DNA from: Karalla daura
Taxonomy: Eukaryota; Chordata; Actinopteri; Chaetodontiformes; Leiognathidae
Assembly: GCA_029224185.1 (NCBI GenBank)
Contig: CM055188.1
Span: 23,835,497-23,899,496 of the forward strand
Length of the DNA: 64,000 nucleotides
Reading direction: 5' to 3'
Below the pieces are notes generated by a model. It made no database searches. It was not told the DNA's origin and saw only the letters and a list, made by a program, of their open reading frames with translations. How positions within the stretch are numbered: the first letter of the stretch is position 1; each line of letters opens with the position of its first letter. Position numbers and translations under genes: made by a program. Positions 37,571-50,036 of the stretch are shown here, in pieces.

Positions 37571-40500
37571 AAGGACTGAACAAATGAGACCTTATTCTTG
37601 GGACCAGGAAGGATGTTGGCTGTTGATTCAGTTAGTGTTATCTTCAGATTGTGCGTCCTGAGTGTCACTGTGGTCTGACCAGAGAATGAGAACTGTTTTT
37701 TTTTTTCTCTCGGTATGACGTTGTGGATAATCAGAAGAAAATAGAAACATAGTTGAAACGATTTTTGAGATGGACTTGATGTGCATTTTATGATATGAAT
37801 GTTTTGAATGAGATAAGTTTGCTTCCCAAAGAAATAGGGTCTTATTTGTATGTGCATTTCAGAGTGACTTGTGACAAGCTACTCTGCAATAACAACCAAC
37901 AATATGTGAATTCAGGTATTTTTCAATTACAAGATTCAAGTACAACCTGCTGCAAAAGCATAACTCAATTAAATTGTGAATGTACAAATATATTGGACTT
38001 TTTTTCATGACATTCATAACAGACAAATTTATTGATTTTTTTTGTATGATAGGACTATGCTATTTTATTTTCTCAATTGGACAGAACACATATTACAATC
38101 CTTGACTAGTCACGCTGGTATTTCTTAATCAGACTTACAGCATCGACTCATCTTTTTCATTACTAAACCAGAGAGCTCAAAGCAAAACAGCAGCGCAGAA
38201 CAGAGATGCCATTAGGGTGGGGTAAGCAATTTCTTTCTGGATCACCTTTTACTGATTTGCCAGAAACCTTCTTAGAGGCTAACACCACAACACCGCTTAA
38301 CACCTCAATTGGAAATAAGTAAATAGATGCTTTTTAGCAAAAATGAAAAAGAAATCAGTCATATGGGGAATAAGTAATCCTGGAAAAACACCATGCAATC
38401 GCACAGAGCATCACATTATGTAGAATTCGTCAATTCATCCGTCAATCCATTCATCCAACCAGCCGTCCTCTGCCTATCATACAACGCGGCCTGTCGGTTC
38501 ATGATGTAAAGACGACACCACTACCTCCTCCTGCGCTCTGGACGTGTGTCTTTAGATAGATGTCTGTGTAAAAGGACTGGACTTTTGAGGTGTGTATTTT
38601 CAACGTGTGGTCTGCTTCGGGGCAGTTATAGAAATTGTTTACCCCACCTTTAAGTGCAGCAGACAAAGATAAAACTCTAAGTATAAAGAATAGCATATAG
38701 TCTGTGTGTATGTCTATGTGTATAGGTGTCTCTCTCTTTGTGTGTGTGTGCGTGTACTGTATGAATGTATGTGTGTGTGTGTGCTGTCAAAAAAACATAT
38801 TGGTTTTACTTTATTTCTATATATGTGTTTCAATTTCCTGCAAGCACCATTTGTACCATTTCACTTAATGTGTGCTGCTCACCCTATACAAAGTGCATAT
38901 TATATGGTTGGATGTCCGCTGAGCCTTGCTGTAGGTGTGAGCTCTGTTAGTGCTCTCACTCCTTACATGGCATGATGGGAAACACACACCACTGGGGGAT
39001 TTAACTACCTTGCAGGAAAACTTCATTAAATGGTTGTTCATTTGCTTTTTGCCTTTTATGGTGAAACCATAATGCTGATAAAGAGACATATACTAACTAT
39101 ATACAGATAGGACCTTGTCTGAAATCCATTTCCAGCTGCCACTTTTACTCCTGCATATGTTTCCTGAAGACAATGGGAATCTAGCTTCATAATCCAGATA
39201 ATGTGAACAAAATCCACCACCTCCTTTAGGTCTCATCAATCTTTGGTAGCTCCCTCTTCGAATGTTCAGTATTTCCATTGACATATTGGGTAGATTGTAC
39301 TTTTCATTAGCCACCCACATTACAATCACATTTGGGATGCCTCAGTTTCAGACAATGAATATTTACTCCAAAATGATTTACTGCTTATTTCTAAATGTCT
39401 GCAACAAGAATTCAGCTGTCATTATTTAAAAACATAGATAAGTATATCTTCTAAAACAAGGTAATTTCACATGCAAGGGTCTGATATCTTTGTATCCTGA
39501 ATGGTTAGCCAGTAGGAGTTTCACTCTCCAGTCAGCATATATTTGGTATAAATATGCCTTCCCCCTTTTTCCAGATAGTGAATATTGCATTTTAGAATGA
39601 AATAGTCCAGTGGAAAGTGCATCTTAAAAGGTTTGGAGTAAATTTCGCTTTTAGGGCATTTCTCAACCTTACCAAATTATAGCCATAACTGTTTCTTCTC
39701 TTCTGGTGTGATGCTGAAAAGTAATAAAAGAGTGGAAAGCAATGGCAACTCAGTTAATACTCCCACAGCATTTTATTCAGGATAAAATATTGCAAGCTAA
39801 AATGGCACCCCTGAGATGCATATACAAATAGCTTGTGAGGGAAAGTTTTTTGCGCCTTCGCTCTCCTTCTCACTTTCCTCTTCCTTCCTTCGACTCCTAT
39901 CGCTCTCTCTCTTTTCCAGCTTTCACAGTCTCCTGTGTCTTCCAATATCCTTCCTCCTTCATGACTGTACAACTCACCCAGCATCCTTAAACTCTAGCAG
40001 TTCTACTCTCTGTCTTAGGGCATTGTTAGGCATCGCTCTGTAAACATTCAGAAAGTGGAAAGTTTCTGGGGAACATGGTCTTGGCAGTCAAGCATAGCAA
40101 AGCAATAGCAAAATATCCTTCCTTTTCCCACAGTGGCGGCCTGCACTGTCTCTTAGCTGACATGTTCAAATCAATAATTCACATCCAATGAGTGTTGGTG
40201 TTTCTGCGTGTGTGTCTGTTTGGTTGTGTGAGTGTGTCTACATGTGTGTTGATTGTTTTTGAGACCAGTATCAGCCGTCAGAGAGGCCTCTGTGCTGCGT
40301 GTCTGACAGATCGACGTGTAGGTTTATCAGGCAGAGCCTTGGTCTGATATCATTTTTACAGGCAATTAAAGTCAGCAGCAGGTGCTGGATCTCAGCTAAT
40401 AAGGACTTACGTAGTCTATACAAGGTTAATTGACAGAAAAAAAGGGAAAAAAACATAAAGCTGTTAGACCATTGCTAGAGAATGTGTGTGCGTCTGCAGG

Positions 40501-42179
40501 GGTTTGATGGCTGGTGTATATGTTCTCTGCTGTGTGGGCTGGGAGCATACCTGTGAACACACATTTAGGTCTGCCATGGACATTTATATTCTCATGCACA
40601 AGCCAGTTTGCCACTGGCACTATTATCTTAGCAGAAAAACAAAATGAACACCACAATCCATTTCCAAAATGGCCTCAGCACAGTGCAGCGGATAATCATA
40701 TAATTTGCAGATTTAATTGGAAATATAAATCCCAATGCACACACCATTACGGGCAGCTTTGATATACACCTTGCCGATTGATGCATGATGACACCTCGCA
40801 AATGTGGAGGGTCACCCGTGTCACTTTTAAATATCACGGCTCCCTGGAAAACTTGATTGGAGCACCAGCAACACATTTAAATGGCTGTCCTCGCATATTG
40901 CTGAGCAAAATTACCTCTTCAACTGTCTGCACGTCAGATTGGCTGTATTTTTTTCCCCATGGTCATTTTCTCCATTTGAGAGAGCATGGCATGGCTCATG
41001 TTGTTGTTGCTGCTGTTTTTTTTTTTATTTTTTTGCATTAAATTTCACTAATACAGCTGGTGCTGTATTCCAGCATTTCAGTCTTGTATTATATGGGGTG
41101 TGTGATAGTGCTATTATATCATTATGATATTTTATCTGGCAGTGGGGGAGCCGGCATGGTGGTCCACCTGAGAAGGCTGCAGGCTGGCTGTACATCTCCA
41201 TACAGTATTGCAGCAGAGTGTAATGTTTTATCAATAAACCACTGGACCGTTTGCTGTTTTCATAATGGAGTCGTGAAAGCACGCTCTGGCTCCTAATTAC
41301 CGAGCCAAACAGAGCTTGGCAGCAATTCAGAGGAAAAAGTGGAGGAGAAAGGGGCGTGGGGAGGAGAGAGGGAAGGACACAAGAAGAAAAGACCTTATAA
41401 GAACACAGTTCATCCCCCAGCTCAAAGCTAATTATATCTGCTGAAGCAGGAGGAAGGTCTTGTTATGCCCAGTAGACCCACCTCACAGCACCAAGATCCC
41501 TATCACAGCTTTATGTCTGCAGGTCTGATAAGACAAGCCTAGTTTACATTTGCCCTCTAAACTTTCCCTTCTACACTGCAGTAACTTTATTAGCAGCTTT
41601 AGTAATATTGATGGACTATCCAGAATCATAAATGCATGCAGTAGGCACCCCAGGCCAGATTTTAAAATCATGTGAATATCAGACAAACAGATCAAAGAAA
41701 AACACATCTGCAGGGCACTGGATTTGGCACTGCGTGAAAAATCAATATTAAAATAAAAGAGGCAAAAGAGAAAAAAAAGAAAAAAAAACAAAATTGAAAG
41801 TTTTCAAGTGATGGTGTAGAGGTCTGTGTGTGCATCTCTCCCAGAAGGAATCATGAGAATTTCTTTCTACTCAATAGAAACGTACAATCCTTTGAAAGTA
41901 AAGAAACAAGCATTCGTTGAAACACAAGCCAATGGGAAATTTGCTGGTTTTACAGTTTGCTCATGATCTCGTATAAAAATTGAAATTAAGACGCTCAGCA
42001 ATTAAAGTACACCTGTTTCAATCTGTTTGAACATTCATGGTAATCCGTTCAGTGGAGGTGCACATACCTGCCACCCAACAGACCGACAACACTGCAGACT
42101 GTCCGTCCGACGAGTTTTTTTATCATTTGTTCTCATGTTTTCTACTATAACAGTTCTCTGCCATCCCTAGTTTTTGTTT
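37571..42179. other. Non-coding stretch, nothing gene-like
   Basis: Unique sequence with GT-rich words at 38700-38785 and 40200-40250, CT-rich sequence at 39850-39930, T-rich run at 41018-41034 and A-rich sequence at 41770-41795. No gene, repeat family or strong motif cluster is supported. Confidence 0.5.
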
Positions 42180-42560
42180 CCAGTGTCTGTGCCAGCAAGA
42201 AGCTCTTTGTAAATGTCACACAGAGGTGGGAGTAAACAAAGAAACAGCAAAGTATTGTTGACATCATTGTTGGCCTCTTTGACCATTAACTTTATAACAG
42301 CACAATGTGGCAATTTTGAGCCGCAGAAAAAGTGTTGTGGCTACATGTGTCTGTGTGGTATTGACCCTGACAGCCGAGTGGGACAGGTCTTAACCCAGGG
42401 CCAGTGGCCAGCTCTAATGACTATTGACAACAACCTGAGCCTCTTTGACTTTCAAGCTAATTCACTCTTGGAAAAAGGGAATCAGTGCCTTAAGACTGCC
42501 AGCAACAAATGAAGTAAGAGGAACGAGGTTTAATAAAACATTCAGGCTCCAGTTCACTTC
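42180..42560 (+). other. 99-codon open frame in complex sequence
   Basis: ATG at 42213 opens 99 codons ending with TGA at 42510-42512, and an AATAAA lies shortly after at about 42531-42536. The product has a Cys cluster (KKCCGYMCLCG) but no family I recognise. No splice sites, signal peptide or promoter stand out. A small gene cannot be excluded; a conserved non-coding block or chance frame is more likely. Confidence 0.15.
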
Positions 42561-45500
42561 AGAAGGAGCTTTAAGATAGCTGCCACTCTGCAGTATATTT
42601 ATATACCGTAGCACTCTGAGAGGGAGGCCCTCCTAGTGTCAAACTTTTTCCGCCCGTAATTTTTCTTTTAATTATTCAGGTGTCTGAAATTGCCTGGTTA
42701 GAGGTCACTCACCAGATATAATTTTGACCGAGCCGATTTTATGGGCGATTTGATACGAGCTTCCAAAAAAAGACATGCTGCTGGCCGCAAGTGTCTTTTT
42801 GGCTGTTATTACCTCAATAGCACCTCTCTTAAAGCCCCTTGTACTCAGGTAAATATGGACATTGTGTTAAGAGCATATTGATCCAAGAGGCACTAATGAC
42901 AGCACTTAACCGTGCAACAACAATAAAAACTTCGGTACACTTACAAACGAAGCTGTTACACCAAATGACTCCACAATAACCTCAGATGAAAGCCAAAAGA
43001 CATTTCTCTCACTACCAAGCAAGCCAATTACACTGTTTTGGCTCTTAAACATATCTTTAAAGTGAGACCTTTTCAGTTGTGTTTACATTAAACACATAAC
43101 CGTGCCATCAAAATTGTGGGCTTTCAAAATGCCACACTGGATATAATGTGGAAGAAACTGCTGGAGTCTGGTCCTTCCTGTTAGCAGTGAAAATGCCTGC
43201 ATGTTTAAACACCTGAATTAATGTGCTATTGAAGCTCTGCCTGTTCCCTTCGTCTTCCCCAGAACTGAGCCCATCTCACTGCGGCACCTTCACCATTTTC
43301 CCCAGCCTGGATGTTTCTGAAGCTTTGCAGCGGAGTGGGGGGCATGAAGTCGGAGGGATGGAGAAGTGGAAAACGGAGTGTAAGGCACAGCGGAGATGCA
43401 GGCACCTTGGATAATTAGGCAGAGTGGGTAGACTGACAGACAGAATGAGAGACAGACAGAGACCAGCTGATTCCCATGCTCACAGAAAGCAGAAGCAGCA
43501 GCCAGCAGCCATCTCATGACAAACATCTGAGGAACCTTTTTCTAGACAGATGAGATCAGAGTTTCATCTCCTTCGTAGCAAGGGGAAATGGGGGCTTTAC
43601 GACGGCATAATTAAAGTCGCCTCAGACCGAGCATAAAGTTTTCCTTAGTCTTTGAGTGAGCGACAATTCTCTGAAGTTCGTCCCTTTAGGCCAAACACTC
43701 AGAACACGGGCATGTTAAAGGAACCTCCTTTTATCGTAATGATCATAACCCATAGCTAATGGAGCACCAAACGCAGGCTAAAATGACTCAAAAAGTGGCT
43801 TGAATATATTCAATTATAATGATAGAGTTAGCAATGGGGTCGTGGAGGCAATGGTGACTTTCCAAGCCCTCATTATGCTGCGGTCATCAAGATCATTATT
43901 TTTCACAAGCGTCTCTGGAGATGGAAAACAGGACGTAATGAGGATCAAATGCACATATAGTTGCATGCATAGTTTCTTGATCCATTTACATACTAGAGGC
44001 ACTTTTTCAGGACACATAGTAAATGTGATATACAGGCTGGAGCAACATTCAGAGGTGTGATACTCAACACAAAGATTTCATCTGAGGAGAATTATTTATT
44101 TTGAAACTGTGCATCTCATTTATTTGCTTGCCATTTCACCATGAAGATCTCATGAGCAAACACCCTTATAGCAAAAGGGAGCTGTGACAACATTTAAATT
44201 AGTTTCCATTTTTATATCTTAGTTGAAATTAGAGTGATATGGATTTGGGGAAATGTTGTAAATGCAGGAAATGAAAGGCCTCTCCATGCCAAGGATAGAA
44301 TCTGTGGAAGAAGAAAGTGGCAAAGAAAGGAAATAAATGGTTGATGAATTCTCTATTGCTGCGTACAACACCCGACTAATGAAATTGTAACAGGCATGAT
44401 TATTATAATTATTCAAGAGTCTAGACTCCTGTAGGTCGAGGAGCAGTTTCTGATAACGCCGCAATAGCATCCTTTTTTGGTCCACATCTTTGTATTGCAG
44501 AGATGCAAAACACTGTTAAGAAATGAAGAAGCAGCAAGAGAAGAACCTGATTGAATGGGCCGTTTTACTCAATGACTTCAAGTTTAATCTAATATCTGTT
44601 TGATCATCTGTTAGTTTCTCCTATTCATGTGTTTATTACGAAGCATGGGGCGTGGATGTGTATGTTTTCTTCAAGGCCAAAGCCAACACATCGGCGGGCT
44701 GATGGAGGATGACAGTTTCCCTTTTTTAATTGCCATGGTTCCTGCTGCCTGGTTGCCAGAGGGAGATGGGAGGGGCGACAGGAAGGGTGCAGACACAAAT
44801 ATTCTCTAATGAGTATTAATCTAATCACTGTCTGATATAAACAAGGCCTCTGTAATCATGTCGGTCCCCCCACCGCCATCACTACCTAACACTGACATTT
44901 AGCACCAAGGCATTTGCATTTCCTAAAAAGAAAAAAAAAAAGTCTTGACAAATTGAAGGACATTCTTGAGGAGAGAGCAGGTGGGGTGGGATACTAATGA
45001 TGAAAATTACCTCTCCCATGGAAAAGTATCAGGTAAGTATCTGAGCAACTTGTTATTCTAAGCATGTAATTGTGCATTCTTGACTACATAATGTGCCACC
45101 CATCCATGTACTGTCAGAACAATGATCTGCCACAAACACTTCATTTGATTTAAAATATCACATGGTTGAAATTAGAATAAATTCCAGAGAGTCCTGTTTT
45201 TGATCCATCCAGACCTCGCCCATTTGCAGACTTTATGATATGCCACCTCACTTCTTTGTGTGAATATATATATCGTGGCCCACACAGACAAGCTATGGGT
45301 TCACGCAATGTGGATGATGCCACTGATCATTAGTTATTCTGTATGTTCTCTTCAGAACATCTGCACAACTATGGATCAAGCTGACAGAGGTAGGGGAAAA
45401 TCTGTTTTGGAAATGATTTTTCTAATTAGAGATTATCTGTGCGTTTTAGTCAGACAGAGTAACAATGGCACTCTAACACCAGTGGGAAATATAGTTTCTT

Positions 45501-48131
45501 GTGTCCCCATCTTAACAAAGGAAACTGTGAAAACTGCACCCTTGTCTGTCTTGTTTACCTCAGTAGATTGAGAGGGTTACCTCCAAGGGCAAGGGGACAT
45601 GAATAATGTCTACCACCTGCACCTGTTTCCTCTGGATGCCGCGGCTTTAATTACCTCAATTAGCATTTGGGAGATTGTTTGTAAGGATCTGTATCTACAG
45701 TGATGAAGCATACGCTCGGAGGGGATGCTAACTCATTGGAAAACACAGACAAATTGTCTTCCACCATAACCTTCTGCAGTAGTTGTGACTCCAAGCGTAC
45801 TTAGAATGAGTTCTGCACCTTGCCAAGATGGAGAGACGGTGATAATGTGTTGACACGTGATCAAATAAGGCCCGATCTGCAGCATAGTACGTCATGTTGA
45901 AGATGCCAGCGCTATAAAGAAGTAAAGACGGGGCTGTAATCTCTGATCTGCGGAACAACAAAACAGCATAATTTGTAGATACAAGATGCCACAATTGCGA
46001 ACTAATGGAATTCGCAGACTGTCCTCCTTGCTGTGAGAGTTTATTAGAAGTCTGCTGAGGGGACTGTGCACGTTCCAGCCTTCCTTTGTTGAGCCTACCC
46101 ATTCAAAGTATACTGCACCATGATTTTGTTCCTGCTTTACTCAGTGATCTGTATCGTGTGATTTGTCCCCTTTCATTTCCATAATGGCTTCTTGAGCTCC
46201 CTCATGGAAACATATGGAGACCCCTTCTCACTGTATAGGATTTGTCCTGCACTAATGGAGCTGAGATTGGATTCTGGCACTTATGTGTGCCTAGATGATT
46301 CCTCCTTTTTAGTGCTGTTCTCCTCTGCCTCATACATAATACATAGGTTTAAAGCAGTATTGCTTTGCAGGAGATCTCATTTATTAACATGGAAGTCTCA
46401 CAGGGATCAGAAAGCTCAGCATCAAAGTTTCACTCTGCACCGCTTTCATCATCTTCAGGAAGCACTTGGAATTTCCACCAACAGGTGTGACCAGAATTAC
46501 TATCAGTATTCAATTACAGCACATATTTACAATTGTATCTTTTTAGACATTGCTCAAGGGTTTAAGTTAATAATTGTCATGTTTCCCAGAAAGGATTTTT
46601 TTGTGACGGTCAAGTTGGATTGTTAGAATTATTCTGTTTATTATTATTTATTATTATTTTTATTTCCTAATGCACAAGCACTAAAGCATTGTAAAGTATG
46701 TAACTACAAGGCTAGCTCTTTACGAAAAAAAAAACAAAAAACTTTTTTTATGGCCTTGGATTCTTGGTCTTTGAGAACTTTGCAGTTAAAAGTCACTTTG
46801 TCAAATTTACCAGCTCTCCTCTCAGAAGTTTGAGTGGGCTCGTTGGACCCCTCCACCACATAAGCTTTAACTCGTAATTAGACGAAGACTCTGACACAAA
46901 TTGAATATTCAGCTGAAGCAGAAAATCCCTAACTTCACCCTCATGTCCTGGGAGTAATGGCCTCCATCTTGTCTGTTTTTTCACCACTCTGTGTCCAACA
47001 GGAAGCGGTCTTATAAAACATCTTTTGCCCTCAGTCCGACCTGAACTTGAGGTAGTGTGAGCCCAGAGCAATTACCGCCCTCTGCCTATACCTCTCTCAC
47101 TCATTCGCTCTCTCCCCAAGACCGAGGCACATCTCCATAAGTTATTTCATTATCTCACCGGCTCTTTCTCCCTCTATGCTTTGTTTTTATATCTCCCTGT
47201 GTGTACTGCTTCCTTTGGGAGGTCACACAGAAGGGTATACGATTATCTACTAAATAGAGGGCATTCGAGAAAGGATTGCACTTATTTGTTTGATATAGTA
47301 ATCTGAGCTGCCACATGACTAAACATTTATAGATTTGCTAAATGAATTTTTTAGTTATTGCTTTTTAATTTATGGTGCAGGAATACTGCACCCTTGATTA
47401 TCTTTTTATGTGTCTTTCTTTTTGCTGCCTTGTATGTTGCTAAGTATTATCACAAGACAAAAATTGCTGTTATGAAGTTTTGCATTTGGTTAATGCGTGC
47501 TGAAAAATAATGAATGGATATCAGGCTGCGAAATCGTCAACAATCAGATGGTTACAAGTGTGAAATGGTCAATGACACAACTGGAGTTTTGCAAAAATAT
47601 TCATTAAATCCTCATAGGGCCCTAGATATTTAGCTACTTTATTATTTCATAGCTAAATAATCCGCAGGACTCTTAAGTGGGAGATGGTTTAATGACTTTT
47701 GAGTGTCATTAGGATGCAAAGACTCGAAATTGCCGGGAACTGTTGAGTGTGAGGAGCTACACAAAATCATCTTTTGATTGTCTTATAATGCAGCGTAGGC
47801 AGTTAAGTTGTAATTAGCAGCTTTGTAATCTGTAGTAGACAAAACATTTTTTTTCAAAGTGTCTCTGGATACAGCCTCATATCGAGCATTACCATGGTAA
47901 ACAACTATTTCAGAGGTACTGTGATAAAAATCATCTGCAGTATGTGGTTTAAGCTTAACTCCTTGTTTCTGTTCACAATAGAAATTAGACAATTGTATCT
48001 AGACTTTTAATCAAAAGATGTGATGTATGTGTATAATAATTACCAAATTAGGGTATTTACAAAAAACCTATAAATGAAAAAAGAAAAAAATCAGCTTCAT
48101 TGATTTTTGCAAATATCACCTCACTGTGATA
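42561..48131. other. Non-coding stretch with CNE-like islands
   Basis: No gene recognised. The island at about 43590-43800 (GCATAATTAAAGTCGCC, TTTTATCGTAATGATCATAACCC) is compact and complex. A near-perfect donor CAG/GTAAGTAT at 45032 has no convincing acceptor upstream. The frames at 45728-46102 (minus, 124 codons) and 46192-46626 (plus, 144 codons) have no recognisable domain. A-rich run at 46725-46740. Confidence 0.45.
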
Positions 48132-48187
48132 TTGAAACAAGAACCATGTTCCAAACATGGTTCTTGTTTCAAGTACCATGTTCCAAA
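48132..48187. repeat. Perfect 19-bp hairpin with flanking duplication
   Basis: TTGAAACAAGAACCATGTT (48132-48150) and its exact reverse complement (48154-48172) are separated by only CCA. The word ACCATGTTCCAAA occurs at 48143-48155 and again at 48175-48187. The combination looks like a replication template-switch or foldback product. It lies directly before the SINE-like repeat that starts near 48200. It could be a relic of an inverted-repeat element, but no other inverted copy is seen. Confidence 0.85.
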
Positions 48188-48199
48188 AACACAGGTTTG

Positions 48200-48374
48200 G
48201 ATCATGCATCCATCATCTTACCCACTTTGTACCTAACAGTGTTGTGTGGGTCTGCTGGAATACGTCCTGGACGAGTTGCCAGTCCACCACAGGACGCACA
48301 CACACGCCATTTGCTTTCACTCTCACACATAGTGGCAATTAGAGCCTCCAATCGACCTCTTCATTCTGAGCATC
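48200..48374. mobile_element. 5' half of the SINE-like repeat
   Basis: In order, the words CATCCATCATCTTACCCACTTT, GGGTCTGCTGGAATAC, GTCCTGGACGAGTTGCCAGT, CACAGGACGCACACACAC and TCTCACACATAGTGGCAATT match the front half of the dispersed repeat also seen at 4998 and 58190. Here the sequence turns into the AT-rich spacer of the adjoining array after CAATCGACC instead of continuing into the tRNA-like half. Open frames across it (48107-48415, 48157-48342) are not genes. Confidence 0.7.
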
Positions 48375-50036
48375 GAGGACATCCAGAACATTTGGAAATC
48401 AATGACAGCACTTGAGACATTTTACTTTTTACGTAGTCGTAATAGCTTTGATATTTAGAGAAAAAGGCTGGTTGGCACATGCATTGTCTGTTTTTCGGTC
48501 AGATAGTGTAGTGTCTTCAAGAACACACTCAACTATCTCAAATCTGTAACTCGCCATTTATGCTTTCAGATTAAAATATTATTTGCCAGCATATTATTTT
48601 TTGTAGACTAGGCACTTCTGGCTTTGTTGTATCATTCCTGGTATATTTCAACCCCATGTACATGATGATGTACATCAACAAGGACATCCAGAAGGAGATG
48701 TCAATTAGTGGCAACATTTCAGATATTTTAGATTTTATCTAGTCCTAATGGCTTTGATATTTGCAAAAAAAATGGGCTGATGGAGCATGACGCATATGTG
48801 CCGCCTGCTTTTCAGTCCATTAGACTGTGGAGTGTCCTTACAAATAGATCTTAATGCATGGTTTTGGACCCTCAAAAGAATCTGAAGTACCCTGTGAAAA
48901 GGCAGGGCTCATGGGGAGAACATTCAAACTCCATAAAAAGGCTTTGGCCTCACCGGTTTTGGAGCTGAGGAGCACAGATACACAATTGACTTCATTCTTT
49001 TAAATCTGAAATTAACCATTAATGCTTATGTGTGATGTCAGACATGGATTAGCTAATATTAGCTACTGGATCCTTTTTCTTATTTTTACAAACCAGGAAC
49101 TTCTGGCTTTGTTGTGCTATTTCTGTAATGTTCCCAACCTTTGTTGTGATGATGGACCTCTCTTCCTCTTCAGATACAAGTGCATCTGTAATATTAGGAA
49201 AAAATCAATCAATTAAAACACTTCTGGTATTTTTAACCTTCTGTGTATCTAATGGTTTTGATATTTAGAGTAAAAGGCAGATGGTGGACAGTGCACGTGT
49301 GTTCCTCGGTCCATTAGATGATGGAGTGTCCTTCCAAATGGACCTTAATGCATGGTTTTGGACCCTTAAAAGAAGCTGAAGTACCTTGTGAAGAGGCTTG
49401 GCACATGGGGACAGCATGCGAACTCCACAAAATAAGGTCATTGATCCTACTGTGGTCCTTCTTGTCATGTCAGCCACTCATACAACGGACTTGATTCTCT
49501 TAAATCTGAAACTCAACATTAGTGCTTTTACAACAATGTGTGTTGACAGACTTGGACCCTAATTTATATTAGCTAATGGATTCTTTTTGTCTTCATTAAG
49601 GTCCGGAAACTTCTAGCTTCATCGTGTTATTTCAGGAATATTTCCATCCTTAGAAAATATCCTTTTTATCAGCTACAAGTGCATCCAGAACATTTGGAAA
49701 GTTCAATCAATGGAACCCTTCAGATATTTTTGACTGTGTATTTCTAATGGCTTTGATATTTAGAGAAGAAGACAGATGGTGGATGACGCACATGAGTTTA
49801 ATTCACGTTTTTTGAACAGTGGGAGGAATCAAGAGTACCCTGTACTCTGAAAAGCCTCATTCACATGGAGAGAACTCCACAGAGAACGGCCTTCGCTTCG
49901 ACCAGGATTTGAACCTTCCAGGGACCTTTGTCCTGTGAAATCATTGTATGTGCACTTTGCTCTTTGTCCTAAAAACCCTATTTTGCATTTGAGGTTGTAG
50001 CCGCGGATTCAGATTCAGATGTCCTAATGGCTTTGA
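48375..50036. repeat. Tandem array of about 500-bp units
   Basis: Head-to-tail units start near 48375, 48680, 49171 and 49670. Shared anchors recur at about 490-510 bp: ACTTCTGGCTTTG at 48614, 49099 and 49609; TTAATGCATGGTTTTGGAC at 48851 and 49345 (degraded at 49798); TAATGGCTTTGATATTT at 48441, 48746, 49251 and 49745, with a fifth trace at 50025. Units 2 to 4 combine an AT-rich segment with the tRNA-like half of the SINE-like repeat; in unit 4 the minus-strand B box GGTTCAAATCC (49915-49905) is a full consensus match. Unit 1 is about 306 bp because that half is absent. Units are diverged by many substitutions, so the array is old. Confidence 0.8.

Noticed and set aside
42720..42790. Minus-strand exon of about 50 bases between a T-rich tract and GTGAGT
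   Set aside because: The acceptor is poor (GGAAG) and the segment too short to judge.
44990..45050. Strong donor CAG/GTAAGTAT with a TACTAAT branch-like word upstream
   Set aside because: No pyrimidine-rich acceptor or convincing open segment precedes it, so an exon cannot be delimited.
46192..46626. 144-codon plus-strand frame
   Set aside because: No domain, no supporting signals; length is within what 64 kb of random sequence can yield.
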